From contig CAZLNO010000082.1 in the NCBI GenBank assembly GCA_964561005.1, positions 1 to 18,390 of the forward strand: a stretch of 18,390 bases of DNA, given 5' to 3'. The stretch is from CAZLNO01 sp964561005. GTDB taxonomy: Bacteria > Pseudomonadota > Alphaproteobacteria > Kiloniellales > Rhodovibrionaceae. Under the pieces are notes generated by a model. That model had not been told where the DNA came from, made no database searches, and saw only the letters and a program-made list of their open reading frames with translations. Of the stretch, positions 1-7,719 are shown one piece after another (within the stretch, counting starts at the first letter, position 1; each line of letters opens with the position of its first letter). The position numbers and the translations under genes are program-made.

Positions 1-1107
1 AAGCAGGGGCGCGACCGGCGCTTTCAGGCCATCCTGCCGCTGCGGGGCAAGATCCTGAACGTGGAGCGCGCGCGCTTCGACAAGATGCTGGGCAGCCAGG
101 AGATCGGCACGCTGATCACGGCGCTGGGCACCGGCATCGGGCGCGAGGAGTTCAACATCGACAAGCTGCGCTATCACAAGATCATCATCATGACCGACGC
201 GGACGTGGACGGCAGCCACATCCGCACCCTGCTGCTCACCTTCTTCTTCCGCCAGATGCCGGAGCTGATCGAGCGCGGCCACCTCTACATCGCCCAGCCG
301 CCGCTGTTCCGCGTCAAGCGCGGCCAGGCTCAGGAGTACCTGAAGGGCGAGCGGGAGATGGAGGAGTACCTGATCGCCCAGGGCATGAAGGACGCCGTGC
401 TGGAGCTGGCCGACGGCAGCCAGATCGCCGGCGCCGACCTGGCCGATCGCGTGACCCGCGCGAACCGGGCCAAGCACCTGCTGACTCCGCTGATCCGCAA
501 GATCGGCAACGCCCAGGTCGCCGAGCAGGCCGCCATCGCCGGCGCCTTCGCGCCCGGCTTGCCGGAGGACCCGGCGGCGGCGGGCGCGGTGGCGGCGCGG
601 GTTGCGGGCCGCCTGGACGCCCTTTATCGGGAGGACGAGAAGGGCTGGCGGGGCGAGGCGAACGCCGACGGCGCCCTGGTGCTGACGCGCACGCTGCGCG
701 GCGTGACCGAGCGACGCACCATCGAGCCCGCGCTGATGCGCAGCGCCGAGGGCCGCCGGCTCTACGAAATGGCCGACGATCTGCACGCCCTCTACGACCA
801 GCCGGCGCGGCTGCTCGCCAAGGACAAGAGCTATACGATCTGGGGACCGCTGGACCTGGCCGCCGCGATCATGGAGCTGGGCCGCAAGGGCATCACGATC
901 TCGCGCTACAAGGGCCTGGGCGAAATGAACCCGGAGCAGCTCTGGGAAACCACGCTGGACCCGAACAGCCGCTCGTTGTTGCAGGTCAAGGTCTCCCACG
1001 CCGACCAGGCGGAGGACCTGTTCTCCACCCTGATGGGCGACGTCGTCGACCCCCGACGCGAGTTCATCCAGAACCACGCCCTGGAGGTGGCGAACCTGGA
1101 CGTGTGA
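1..1107 (+). CDS. gyrB: DNA gyrase subunit B, C-terminal part (5' end outside window)
   Basis: This is the 3' portion of the ATPase subunit of DNA gyrase, which with GyrA introduces negative supercoils into DNA in the cytoplasm. The open frame runs in from base 1 and gives 368 residues. It holds the TOPRIM acidic motif MTDADVDGSH at about residues 64-73 of the fragment, followed by the conserved RTLLLTFFFRQMPELI stretch. Next is the long insert seen in Gram-negative GyrB, then the gyrase tail with SRYKGLGEMNPEQLWETT and the terminal ANLDV. That ending and the RYKGLGEMN motif favour GyrB over ParE. The N-terminal GHKL ATPase domain lies outside the window. The stop is 15 bases from the stop of the convergent protease gene. 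Nothing suggests damage. Confidence 0.95.
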   Translation, partial: KQGRDRRFQAILPLRGKILNVERARFDKMLGSQEIGTLITALGTGIGREEFNIDKLRYHKIIIMTDADVDGSHIRTLLLTFFFRQMPELIERGHLYIAQPPLFRVKRGQAQEYLKGEREMEEYLIAQGMKDAVLELADGSQIAGADLADRVTRANRAKHLLTPLIRKIGNAQVAEQAAIAGAFAPGLPEDPAAAGAVAARVAGRLDALYREDEKGWRGEANADGALVLTRTLRGVTERRTIEPALMRSAEGRRLYEMADDLHALYDQPARLLAKDKSYTIWGPLDLAAAIMELGRKGITISRYKGLGEMNPEQLWETTLDPNSRSLLQVKVSHADQAEDLFSTLMGDVVDPRREFIQNHALEVANLDV

Positions 1108-1122
1108 GCCGCCGTCCCGGCC

Positions 1123-2517
1123 TCACCCCTCGTCCAGGCCGCTGCGCACGGGCTGGCCGATGTCCTCCAGGAACTCGGGTTCGGAGTCGTGGGCCGGCCG
1201 GGTGGGCGCCGGCGGCGCCGTGTCCAGGCGCAGGCCGAGCTTCTTCAGCGCGTCGGCGATGGGGATGAAGAAGTTCACGCCCACCGACAGCTCGCCGATG
1301 CCCGAGACCGCGATGCCGACCACGTTGCCGTGTCGGTCGAGCAGCGGGCCGCCGCTGTTGCCGGGCTGGATGTCCACGTCGGCCTGGATCAGCCGCATCC
1401 TGGTGCGCGACCGCCGGCGGAAGCCGCTGACCGTGCCCCGCGTGACCGTGCCGGCCAGCGAGCGGCGGATCGGCGTGCCGACGGCGAAGACCGTCTCGGC
1501 CACGCCCACGCCCTCGCGGCGGATCGGCAGCGGCGCGTAGCCGTCGGGCGCCACCTCCAGCAGCGCCACGTCGCGGGCGACGTGGCGGCGGCTGACGCGG
1601 GCGAAGACCTCGCGGCCGTCGTCCAGCTTGATCGGCACCACCGGATCCCCCTGCACCACGTGCGCGTTGGTCAGCAGCAGCGTCGGCGTGATGAAGAAGG
1701 CGCTGCCGTGGCCCAGCCCGCTGCCGACCACGACGACCGAGCGGCGCACGCGCGCCGCCCGGCGCTCCAGCGGCCCGGCGTCGAAGGCCGGCGCCGCGCC
1801 GCCCGGCGCCGTCGCCGTGCGCGACTCGAACCTTTCGGCCGCCCGCACCTGGGGCGCCGTCGTCAGGATGTCGCGGAACTCGCGGTTCGCGGCCAGGCGC
1901 TCCAGCGCATCGACGAAGGCCGCCTCGATCATGCGGGTGACGCCCTGGCGGTGGCTGCGGTGCACCACGCCGGTGCCGCGCGTGGTGGCGCGAAAGACGA
2001 CGGTGCGCTTCAGCGTGGCGTACAGCGTCCAGTCGATCGCCAACTCGGCGTTGCCGCTCTGCCGATTCGCCGATTCGCCGGTGGAAATGTTCATGTGGTC
2101 GCAGACATCGAGCCGCGCGTCGACGACCGTGGCCCCCAGCAGGTAGCCTGCCGAGCGCCGGTTGATGTCCACGTCGTCGAACAGCCGGTCGGGGTCGTCG
2201 GTGACCCGGAAGCCGAGCCGGGCAAGCCGCTCGTGCGCCGTGCGCCGCCAGCCTTGGGCGACGCCCCGGAGCTGGCCCTCGCCCCAGTACAGGCTCTCCT
2301 CGAAGGGGTAGCACTCGACGAAGTCGTAGCGGTAGGCGCCCACCAGGTCGCCCCGCCGCAGCTTCGCCTCGGCGCGGGAGAAGACGATCGGCGCGGTCTC
2401 CTGCCGCACCGGCTCCACCGCCGGCGGCGTCGGACGGGGCTGATCGCCGCCCGGCAGGGCGCACCCGGATATGACCGCGGCCAGTAGGGCCAGCCAGAAA
2501 ACCGCCGTTTTCAGCAT
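1123..2517 (-). CDS. Trypsin-like serine protease lipoprotein (S1C/HtrA-like, no PDZ)
   Basis: The predicted product is 464 residues. The start at 2517 is chosen because it opens a lipoprotein signal: a hydrophobic run ending in the lipobox ISGC, with the lipidated Cys at 19. Ala at +2 suggests outer-membrane sorting. A GAGG lies about 10 bases upstream. Residues about 230-440 form a chymotrypsin-fold protease with the complete triad: His286 in TNAHVV, Asp316 in ARDVALLEV and Ser388 in GNSGGP. No PDZ domain follows, unlike DegP/DegS; a short Pro- and acid-rich tail ends the protein. Residues about 20-225 are a separate domain I cannot assign. Its alternation of strands with a late helix vaguely recalls YajG-like or auxiliary-transport lipoproteins, which is a weak inference. 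A role in envelope protein quality control is likely. Substrates are unknown. Confidence 0.85.
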   Translation of the reverse strand: MLKTAVFWLALLAAVISGCALPGGDQPRPTPPAVEPVRQETAPIVFSRAEAKLRRGDLVGAYRYDFVECYPFEESLYWGEGQLRGVAQGWRRTAHERLARLGFRVTDDPDRLFDDVDINRRSAGYLLGATVVDARLDVCDHMNISTGESANRQSGNAELAIDWTLYATLKRTVVFRATTRGTGVVHRSHRQGVTRMIEAAFVDALERLAANREFRDILTTAPQVRAAERFESRTATAPGGAAPAFDAGPLERRAARVRRSVVVVGSGLGHGSAFFITPTLLLTNAHVVQGDPVVPIKLDDGREVFARVSRRHVARDVALLEVAPDGYAPLPIRREGVGVAETVFAVGTPIRRSLAGTVTRGTVSGFRRRSRTRMRLIQADVDIQPGNSGGPLLDRHGNVVGIAVSGIGELSVGVNFFIPIADALKKLGLRLDTAPPAPTRPAHDSEPEFLEDIGQPVRSGLDEG

Positions 2518-2532
2518 GCTTCGGAGCCTCGT

Positions 2533-2550
2533 GTATTTCAGCGTGAATAC
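2533..2550. promoter_or_regulatory. AT-rich imperfect dyad upstream of the protease gene
   Basis: In the protease-hisB divergent gap, GTATTTCA (2533-2540) faces TGAATAC (2544-2550) across GCG, with one unpaired base. It sits 16 bases upstream of the protease start and overlaps a poor -10 candidate for that gene (TAGTAT read on the minus strand at 2547-2552, with TTGCAC at 2573-2578 as a -35 and a 20-base spacer). The stretch is markedly more AT-rich than its surroundings. An operator is possible but unproven. I found no convincing promoter for hisB in this gap. Confidence 0.25.
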
Positions 2551-2690
2551 TATCGTGCACGTTGTGGCAGGGGTGCAAGCATCGAATGCGCGCCGCGCCG
2601 ACCGGCCCGCAAAGCATGCCAATGCGGGGTGGCCCTCGGGGCAGGTTGTTGTTACAAGAGCGCCGCCCGGTCACGCTTGGGAGGACCTCG

Positions 2691-3278
2691 ATGCGCCAGG
2701 CGCAGGTGCAGCGCACGACGAAGGAAACGGACATCACGGCGTCGGTGAACCTCGACGGCACCGGCGACTGCGACATCGCCACCGGCGTGGGGTTCCTGGA
2801 CCACATGCTGGAACAGCTCGGCCGGCACGCGCTGATCGACATCCACCTGCGCGCCAAGGGCGACCTGCACATCGACGCCCACCACACCGTGGAGGACTGC
2901 GGCATCACCCTGGGCCAGGCGGTTTCCGAGGCGCTGGGCGAGCGCAAGGGAATCCAGCGCTACGGCCACGCCCTGCTGCCGATGGACGAGGCGCTGACCC
3001 GCGTGGCGCTGGACCTGTCCAACCGCCCCTACCTGGTCTGGCGGGTCGCCTTCAGCCGCGACAAGCTCGGCGAGCTGGACACCGAGGTGTTCCGCGAGTG
3101 GTTCCAGGCCTTTGCCCAGCACGCCGGCGCCACGCTGCACGTCGACAATCTATATGGCGGGAACAACCACCACATTGTCGAGTCGTGCTATAAGGGACTC
3201 GCGCGGGCGCTGAAGGAGGCCGTCGCGATCGATCCGCGCAAGGCGGACCGGGTCCCCTCGACCAAGGGCGCGCTCTAG
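2691..3278 (+). CDS. hisB: Imidazoleglycerol-phosphate dehydratase
   Basis: HisB dehydrates imidazole glycerol phosphate to imidazole acetol phosphate, the sixth step of histidine synthesis. The 195-residue product is the stand-alone dehydratase, without the N-terminal histidinol-phosphatase domain of the enteric bifunctional protein. Metal-binding signatures are complete: DHML at 37-40, DAHHTVEDCG from 62 (His64, His65, Glu68) and NNHHIVES at 158-165. The ATG at 2691 is preferred over in-frame ATGs further upstream because GGAGGA lies 4-5 bases before it and the product then matches usual family length. It is the first gene of the his operon here, with hisH following after 41 bases. Confidence 0.96.
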   Translation: MRQAQVQRTTKETDITASVNLDGTGDCDIATGVGFLDHMLEQLGRHALIDIHLRAKGDLHIDAHHTVEDCGITLGQAVSEALGERKGIQRYGHALLPMDEALTRVALDLSNRPYLVWRVAFSRDKLGELDTEVFREWFQAFAQHAGATLHVDNLYGGNNHHIVESCYKGLARALKEAVAIDPRKADRVPSTKGAL

Positions 3279-3319
3279 CGCCGCCGCGCCCCGGCCATCA
3301 CCAGCCGTTCGGGAAGTCC

Positions 3320-3967
3320 ATGCAACGTGTCGTCGTGATCGACTATGGCTCGGGGAACCTGCGGTCCGCGGCCAAGGCGCTGGAGCGCGCGGCCCGGGAC
3401 CGGGGCCTCGGGATCGAGGTCCGCGTGAGCGACTCCGCCGAGGCCGTCGCCGCCGCCGACCGCATCGTCCTGCCCGGCGTGGGCGCCTTCGCCGACTGCT
3501 GGCGCGGACTCAACGCGCTGCCGGGCGTCGTCGAGGCGCTGAAGGCCGCGGTGGCGGTGGGCGGACGACCCTTCCTGGGAATCTGCGTGGGCATGCAGCT
3601 CATGGCCGCGCGCGGGCGGGAGTACGGCGCCACCCCCGGCCTGGACTGGATTCCGGGGGAGGTGGTGGCGCTCGCCCCCGACGATCCCCATCTGAAGGTC
3701 CCGCACATGGGGTGGAACGAGTTGCACCTCCGCGCGCCGGACCATCCGGTGCTGCGCGGGCTGGGGGACGACGCGCACGCCTACTTCGTGCACAGCTACG
3801 TCTTCGAGGCCGAGGACCCGGCGTACGTCCTCGCCACCGCCGACTACGGCGGTCCGATCGCGGCCGTCGTGGGACGGGACAACCTTGTCGGCACGCAGTT
3901 CCATCCCGAGAAGAGCCAGGCCACGGGCCTGCGGCTCCTCGGCAACTTTCTGGAGTGGACGCCATGA
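3320..3967 (+). CDS. hisH: Imidazole glycerol phosphate synthase, glutaminase subunit
   Basis: HisH is a class I glutamine amidotransferase. It releases ammonia that is channelled into its partner HisF, encoded two genes downstream. The product is 215 residues. The family start VVVIDYGSGNLRS is present, the nucleophile is Cys89 in LGICVGMQ, and the rest of the triad is His195 and Glu197 in GTQFHPEKS. A weak GGGAAG precedes the start. The TGA stop overlaps the ATG of the next gene by four bases (ATGA), which suggests translational coupling to the acetyltransferase. Confidence 0.96.
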   Translation: MQRVVVIDYGSGNLRSAAKALERAARDRGLGIEVRVSDSAEAVAAADRIVLPGVGAFADCWRGLNALPGVVEALKAAVAVGGRPFLGICVGMQLMAARGREYGATPGLDWIPGEVVALAPDDPHLKVPHMGWNELHLRAPDHPVLRGLGDDAHAYFVHSYVFEAEDPAYVLATADYGGPIAAVVGRDNLVGTQFHPEKSQATGLRLLGNFLEWTP

Positions 3968-4536
3968 CGCCTGGCGACGGCAGCCATGTGCCCTCGACCG
4001 CGGTCGAGCGGGTGACCGAGCTCAGCGGGTCCGACCTGCACGACCTCTGCGACGCGGCCGAGGCGGCGATCGAGGACGGCGGCGGCTTCGGCTGGCTGGC
4101 GGTGCCCGAGCGCCATGTCATGGAGACCTACTGGAAGGGCGTGCTGCTGGTGCCGGAGCGCGACCTGCTGGTCGGCCGGCTGGACGGCGTGATCGCCGGC
4201 TCCGCCCAGCTCCAGCGCGCCGCGCGCAACAACGAGGCCCAGGCCTATGTCGGTCAGCTCACCACCTTCTTCCTGGCCCCCTGGGCGCGCGGCCACGGCC
4301 TGGCCAGCCAGCTCGTCCAGGGGGTCGAGGCGCAGGCGCGGGCCTTCGGGCTGAAGGTGCTGACCCTCGACGTGCGCGCCACGCAGAGCCGGGCGATCCA
4401 GATCTACGAGCGCCTGGGCTATCGCCACTGGGGCACCAACCCGCACTATGCCCTGGTCGACGGCGAATGGATCACCGGCTACTACTATTCCAAGGACCTG
4501 GAGAACGGCCCCGGGCCGGAGGACGAGACTGTATGA
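3964..4536 (+). CDS. GNAT-family N-acetyltransferase embedded in the his operon
   Basis: The 190-residue product has a C-terminal GNAT fold. The acetyl-CoA loop reads APWARGHGLA at about 105-114 (the R-G-x-G-x-A motif A), followed by the strand KVLTLDVRA and the IYERLGY motif typical of motif B. Residues 1-60 are less conserved and probably shape the substrate pocket. It starts inside the hisH stop (ATGA) and ends inside the hisA start (again ATGA), so it should be made in step with the pathway enzymes. I recall an extra ORF at this site in other alphaproteobacterial his clusters such as Azospirillum, but could not check this. The acceptor substrate cannot be read from sequence. A protein, a small amine or a histidine-pathway compound are all possible. 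Confidence 0.88.
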   Translation: MTPGDGSHVPSTAVERVTELSGSDLHDLCDAAEAAIEDGGGFGWLAVPERHVMETYWKGVLLVPERDLLVGRLDGVIAGSAQLQRAARNNEAQAYVGQLTTFFLAPWARGHGLASQLVQGVEAQARAFGLKVLTLDVRATQSRAIQIYERLGYRHWGTNPHYALVDGEWITGYYYSKDLENGPGPEDETV

Positions 4537-5273
4537 TTCTGTATCCCGCCATCGACCTGAAGGACGGCAAGGCGGTCCGCCTGCTGCGCGGCGAGATGGC
4601 CAGCGCCCAGGTGTTCAACGACGACCCGGCCGCGCAGGCGCGCGCCTTCGCGGGGGCCGGGTTCGAATGGCTGCACCTGGTCGATCTCGACGGCGCCTTC
4701 GCCGGCCACCCGGTGAACGCGCCGGCGGTGGAGTCGATCGTGCGCGCGGTCGAGCTGCCGGTGCAGCTCGGCGGCGGCATCCGCGACCTGGCGACCATCG
4801 AGCACTGGATCGCCGCCGGCGTCGCCCGCGTCATCCTGGGCACCGTCGCGGTCAAGAACCCGGCCCTGGTGGCCGAGGCCTGCCGCCACTTCCCCGGCCA
4901 CGTCGTCGTCGGCATCGACGCCCGCGCGGGCCGCGTGGCGGTCGAGGGCTGGGCCGAGACCAGCACCCTGCTGGCGACCGACCTGGCCAGGCGCTTCGAG
5001 GACGCGGGGGTGAGCGCCATCGTCTATACCGACATCGACCGCGACGGCGCCATGCAGGGCCTCAACGTCGAGGCCACGGCGGAGCTGGCGCGCGCCGTCG
5101 ACGTGCCGGTCATCGCCTCCGGCGGCGTCGGCGGGCTGGCGGATCTGCGCAAGCTGCGCGCGGTCGCCGACGCCGGCATCGAGGGCGTCATCGTCGGGCG
5201 GGCGCTCTACGACGGCCGCGTCGATCCGAGGGCCGCGCTGGACCTGCTGTCGGCGGAGGCGCCGGCATGCTGA
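4533..5273 (+). CDS. hisA: ProFAR isomerase (phosphoribosylformimino-AICAR-P isomerase)
   Basis: HisA is a (beta/alpha)8 barrel that carries out the Amadori rearrangement of ProFAR to PRFAR, the substrate of HisF-HisH. The product is 246 residues. The catalytic acid Asp8 sits in YPAIDLKDGKAVRL, the second Asp is Asp129 in VVGIDARAG, and the phosphate-binding loops VQLGGGIR and VIASGGVGG are intact. YTDIDRDG near 165-172 completes the active site. The ATG overlaps the stop of the acetyltransferase by four bases, and its own stop overlaps the hisF start by seven bases (ATGCTGA). This is tight operon packing. Confidence 0.96.
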   Translation: MILYPAIDLKDGKAVRLLRGEMASAQVFNDDPAAQARAFAGAGFEWLHLVDLDGAFAGHPVNAPAVESIVRAVELPVQLGGGIRDLATIEHWIAAGVARVILGTVAVKNPALVAEACRHFPGHVVVGIDARAGRVAVEGWAETSTLLATDLARRFEDAGVSAIVYTDIDRDGAMQGLNVEATAELARAVDVPVIASGGVGGLADLRKLRAVADAGIEGVIVGRALYDGRVDPRAALDLLSAEAPAC

Positions 5274-6040
5274 AGGCCCGCATCATTCCCTGCCTGGACG
5301 TCAAGGACGGCCGCGTGGTGAAGGGCGTGCGCTTCGTCGGGCTGCGCGACGCCGGCGATCCCGTCGAGCAGGCCCAGGTCTACGACGCCGCCGGCGCGGA
5401 CGAGCTGTGCTTCCTGGACATCACGGCCAGCCACGAGGACCGCGGCATTCTGCTGGACGTCGTGCGCCGCACGGCCGAGCAATGCTTCATGCCGCTGACC
5501 GTCGGCGGCGGCGTGCGCACGATCGACGACATCCGCCAGCTCCTGCTGGCCGGGGCGGACAAGGTGTCGATCAACACCGCCGCCGTGAAGAACCCCGACT
5601 TCGTGCGCGAGGCGGCGGAGAAGTTCGGCCGGCAGTGCATTGTCGTCGCCATCGATGCCAAGCGCAGCGACGCCCCGTCGATCCAGAGCGGCTTCGAGGT
5701 GTTCACCCACGGCGGACGCAACCCCACGGGGCTGGACGCGGTCGAATGGGCGAAGCGGATGGAGGCGCTGGGCGCCGGCGAGATCCTGCTGACCTCGATG
5801 GACCGCGACGGCACGCGCGAAGGCTACGACATCGCCTTGACGCGGAGCATCGCCGACAGCGTGGGCATCCCGGTGATCGCCTCCGGCGGCGTCGGCGGCC
5901 TCGACGACCTCGTCTCCGGCGTGCGCGACGGCCACGCGGCGGCGGTGCTGGCCGCCTCGATCTTCCACTTCGGCGAGCACACCGTCGCCGAGGCCAAGCG
6001 CGCGCTGCGCGAGGCCGGCGTCCCGGCGCGGCCGGCCTAG
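5267..6040 (+). CDS. hisF: Imidazole glycerol phosphate synthase, cyclase subunit
   Basis: HisF uses ammonia from HisH to split and cyclise PRFAR into imidazole glycerol phosphate and AICAR, joining histidine and purine synthesis. The product is 257 residues, a second barrel related to HisA. The key acids are in standard positions: Asp11 in IIPCLDVKDGRVVKG and Asp130 in VVAIDAKR. Phosphate loops LTVGGGVRT and VIASGGVGG and the family stretch HGGRNPTGLDAVEWAK are present. The start at 5267 is fixed by the HisF N-terminus and overlaps hisA. hisE follows after 33 bases. Confidence 0.97.
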   Translation: MLKARIIPCLDVKDGRVVKGVRFVGLRDAGDPVEQAQVYDAAGADELCFLDITASHEDRGILLDVVRRTAEQCFMPLTVGGGVRTIDDIRQLLLAGADKVSINTAAVKNPDFVREAAEKFGRQCIVVAIDAKRSDAPSIQSGFEVFTHGGRNPTGLDAVEWAKRMEALGAGEILLTSMDRDGTREGYDIALTRSIADSVGIPVIASGGVGGLDDLVSGVRDGHAAAVLAASIFHFGEHTVAEAKRALREAGVPARPA

Positions 6041-6073
6041 GGTCGCGATGCGCGGTGCAAGCGAGAGGGCAGC

Positions 6074-6409
6074 ATGACCGAGCATTCCGCCACCCACGTC
6101 CTGGACCACCTGCACGCCGTGATCGAGAGCCGGCACGGCGCCGATCCGGACAGCTCCTACACGGCCAGGCTGTTCGCCAAGGGGCCGGAGAAGATCGCCC
6201 AGAAGCTGGGCGAGGAGGCCGTGGAGGCGGTGATCGAGGCCGTCCGCGGCGACCGCGAGGCCCTGGCGGCGGAAAGCGCCGACCTGCTCTACCATCTGCT
6301 GGTGCTCTGGTCGGCGCGCGGCGTGGACCCACAGGACGTCTGGCAGGCACTGGACAAGCGCATGGGCACCTCGGGGATTGCGGAAAAGGCCGCGCGCAAG
6401 CAGGCTTAG
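6074..6409 (+). CDS. hisE: Phosphoribosyl-ATP pyrophosphohydrolase
   Basis: HisE hydrolyses phosphoribosyl-ATP to phosphoribosyl-AMP, the second step of histidine synthesis. The 111-residue product is the stand-alone form, not fused to HisI. The all-alpha MazG-like metal site is seen as KLGEEAVEAVIEA and the later ESADLLYHLLVLW, carrying the usual ExxE and ExxD acids. The YTARLFAKGPEKIAQK lead-in is typical of the family. GAGAGGG lies a few bases upstream of the ATG. hisG, hisD, hisC and hisI are not in the window. Confidence 0.94.
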   Translation: MTEHSATHVLDHLHAVIESRHGADPDSSYTARLFAKGPEKIAQKLGEEAVEAVIEAVRGDREALAAESADLLYHLLVLWSARGVDPQDVWQALDKRMGTSGIAEKAARKQA

Positions 6410-6478
6410 GCGCAAGGCGACTCGCGGCCGGCGTCATGCGTGGTGAAAGGGCCGGCGATCAGGAGGGGAGCAGACGGC

Positions 6479-6850
6479 ATGGCAGTCTACGACGACAACA
6501 ACGTCTTCGCGAAGATCCTGCGCGGCGAGATTCCCTGCAACAAGGTCCACGAGGACGATCACGTCCTGGCCTTCCACGACATCAACCCGCAGACGCCGAC
6601 CCACGTCCTGGTCATCCCCAAGGGTCGCTACGTCAACTCGGACGACTTTTTCAACGAGGCGTCGGAGGCGGAGATCGCGGCCTTCTTCCGCGCCGCCGGC
6701 AAGATCGCCCGCGAGCTGGGGGTGGTCGAGAACGGCTATCGAATCCTGGCCAACACCGGCCCCGACGCGCATCAGGAGGTGGCGCACTTCCACCTGCACA
6801 TCTTCGCCGGCAAGGATCTCGGCCGCATGATCAAGCCGGCGGAGAAGTAG
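6479..6850 (+). CDS. HIT-family purine nucleoside phosphoramidase-like protein
   Basis: The product is 123 residues, normal for bacterial HinT-like proteins, which hydrolyse adenosine phosphoramidates and acyl-adenylates. The histidine triad is intact as HFHLHIF with His103, His105 and His107, and the N-terminal IFAKILRGEIP-type helix region reads VFAKILRGEIPCNKV. The ATG at 6479 is taken because AGGAGGGGAG ends about 8 bases before it. It lies 69 bases after hisE on the same strand and probably forms the operon tail. A HIT gene at the end of alphaproteobacterial his clusters is familiar to me from memory only. Its role in the pathway is unknown. Confidence 0.93.
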   Translation: MAVYDDNNVFAKILRGEIPCNKVHEDDHVLAFHDINPQTPTHVLVIPKGRYVNSDDFFNEASEAEIAAFFRAAGKIARELGVVENGYRILANTGPDAHQEVAHFHLHIFAGKDLGRMIKPAEK

Positions 6851-6852
6851 CG

Positions 6853-6872
6853 CCGCCGGCCGTCGCCGGCGG
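6853..6872. terminator. GC hairpin between convergent HIT and channel genes
   Basis: CCGCCGGC (6853-6860) pairs perfectly with GCCGGCGG (6865-6872) around a CGTC loop. It sits between the HIT stop and the convergent channel stop and could act on both transcripts. There is no T-run, so intrinsic termination is uncertain. Confidence 0.4.
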
Positions 6873-6873
6873 G

Positions 6874-7719
6874 CTAGCCGACCCGCCCTTCGCGTTCCAG
6901 CGCGGCACGCAGCGCCCGCAGCTCCGCCTTCACCTCGGCCAGCTCCTGGTCCAGGCGCCGGGCCTTTTCGCGCTCCAGCTCGGCGCGGTCTGCCTCCATC
7001 GCCTCGTATTCCTTGCGATGCTCGCTTTCCATCGCGCTCACGATGATGGCGATGAAGAGGTTCAGCACGGCGAAGGTGGTGATCAGGATGAAGGGCACGA
7101 AGAACAGCCAGGCGAAGGGGAAGACCTCCATCACCGGACGCACGATCCCCATCGACCAGCTTTCCAGCGTCATGATCTGGAACAGCGAGTACATCGAGGC
7201 GCCGATGGTGCCGAACCACTCGGGGAAGGCGTCCGCGAACAGTTTGGTCGCCATCACCGCCGCGACGTAGTAGATCAGGCTGAGCAGCAGCACGATCGAG
7301 CCCATGCCGGGAATCGCCGACAGCAGGGCCTGCACCACGCGACGCATCGACGGCACCACGCTGACCAGGCGCAGCACACGCAGCACGCGCAGGGCCCGCA
7401 GCACCGAGAATCCCGCCGTGGCCGGGACCAGACCGATGCCCACCACGACGAAGTCGAAGACGTTCCAGGGATCGCGCGGGAAGCGCCGGCCGTAGGCCGC
7501 GATCTTGATCAGCACCTCGGCGACGAAGACCGAGAGGATGGCCCGGTCCAGCGTGATCAGCAGCGGCCCCGCGCGCGCCATCGCCGCCTCCCAGGTCTCC
7601 AAGCCCAGGGTGATGGCGTTGAGCACGATCAGGACGGTGATGGCATGCCGGACCTGGGGGGACTCCACCGCCTTCCGAAGCAGGTCCCGGCCCCCGTTGC
7701 CGCTGGCGGACTCGCTCAC
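6874..7719 (-). CDS. Bacterial voltage-gated sodium channel (BacNav)
   Basis: The product is a six-helix, single-repeat voltage-gated cation channel that would assemble as a tetramer in the inner membrane. A GTG start at 7719 gives 281 residues, close to NavMs-type proteins. It is preferred because GAGGGGAGT lies 8 bases upstream and upstream codons add only a basic, Pro/Gly-rich run. Helices S1-S3 lie near 26-45, 56-76 and 86-100. S4 carries four gating arginines at three-residue spacing (108, 111, 114, 117). The pore loop has TLESWSM at 184-190, the Na+-selective filter known from NavAb and NavMs, and S6 follows to about 235. A charged heptad-like tail from about 236 to 278 fits the C-terminal coiled coil that holds BacNav tetramers. 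It may serve motility, pH or salt responses. Confidence 0.93.
   Translation of the reverse strand: MSESASGNGGRDLLRKAVESPQVRHAITVLIVLNAITLGLETWEAAMARAGPLLITLDRAILSVFVAEVLIKIAAYGRRFPRDPWNVFDFVVVGIGLVPATAGFSVLRALRVLRVLRLVSVVPSMRRVVQALLSAIPGMGSIVLLLSLIYYVAAVMATKLFADAFPEWFGTIGASMYSLFQIMTLESWSMGIVRPVMEVFPFAWLFFVPFILITTFAVLNLFIAIIVSAMESEHRKEYEAMEADRAELEREKARRLDQELAEVKAELRALRAALEREGRVG

Noticed and set aside
1189..2487. A long plus-strand frame opposite the protease gene.
   Set aside because: Arg/Ala/His-rich shadow frame of GC-rich coding DNA with no family features; the opposite strand has an intact catalytic triad.
2518..2622. A 35-residue longer start for the protease.
   Set aside because: It would bury the lipoprotein signal; the ATG at 2517 gives a standard signal peptide with a ribosome site.
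2518..2690. A histidine attenuator or clear promoter before hisB.
   Set aside because: No His-codon-rich leader peptide or terminator/antiterminator pair is seen, and the -35/-10 matches on the plus strand are poor.
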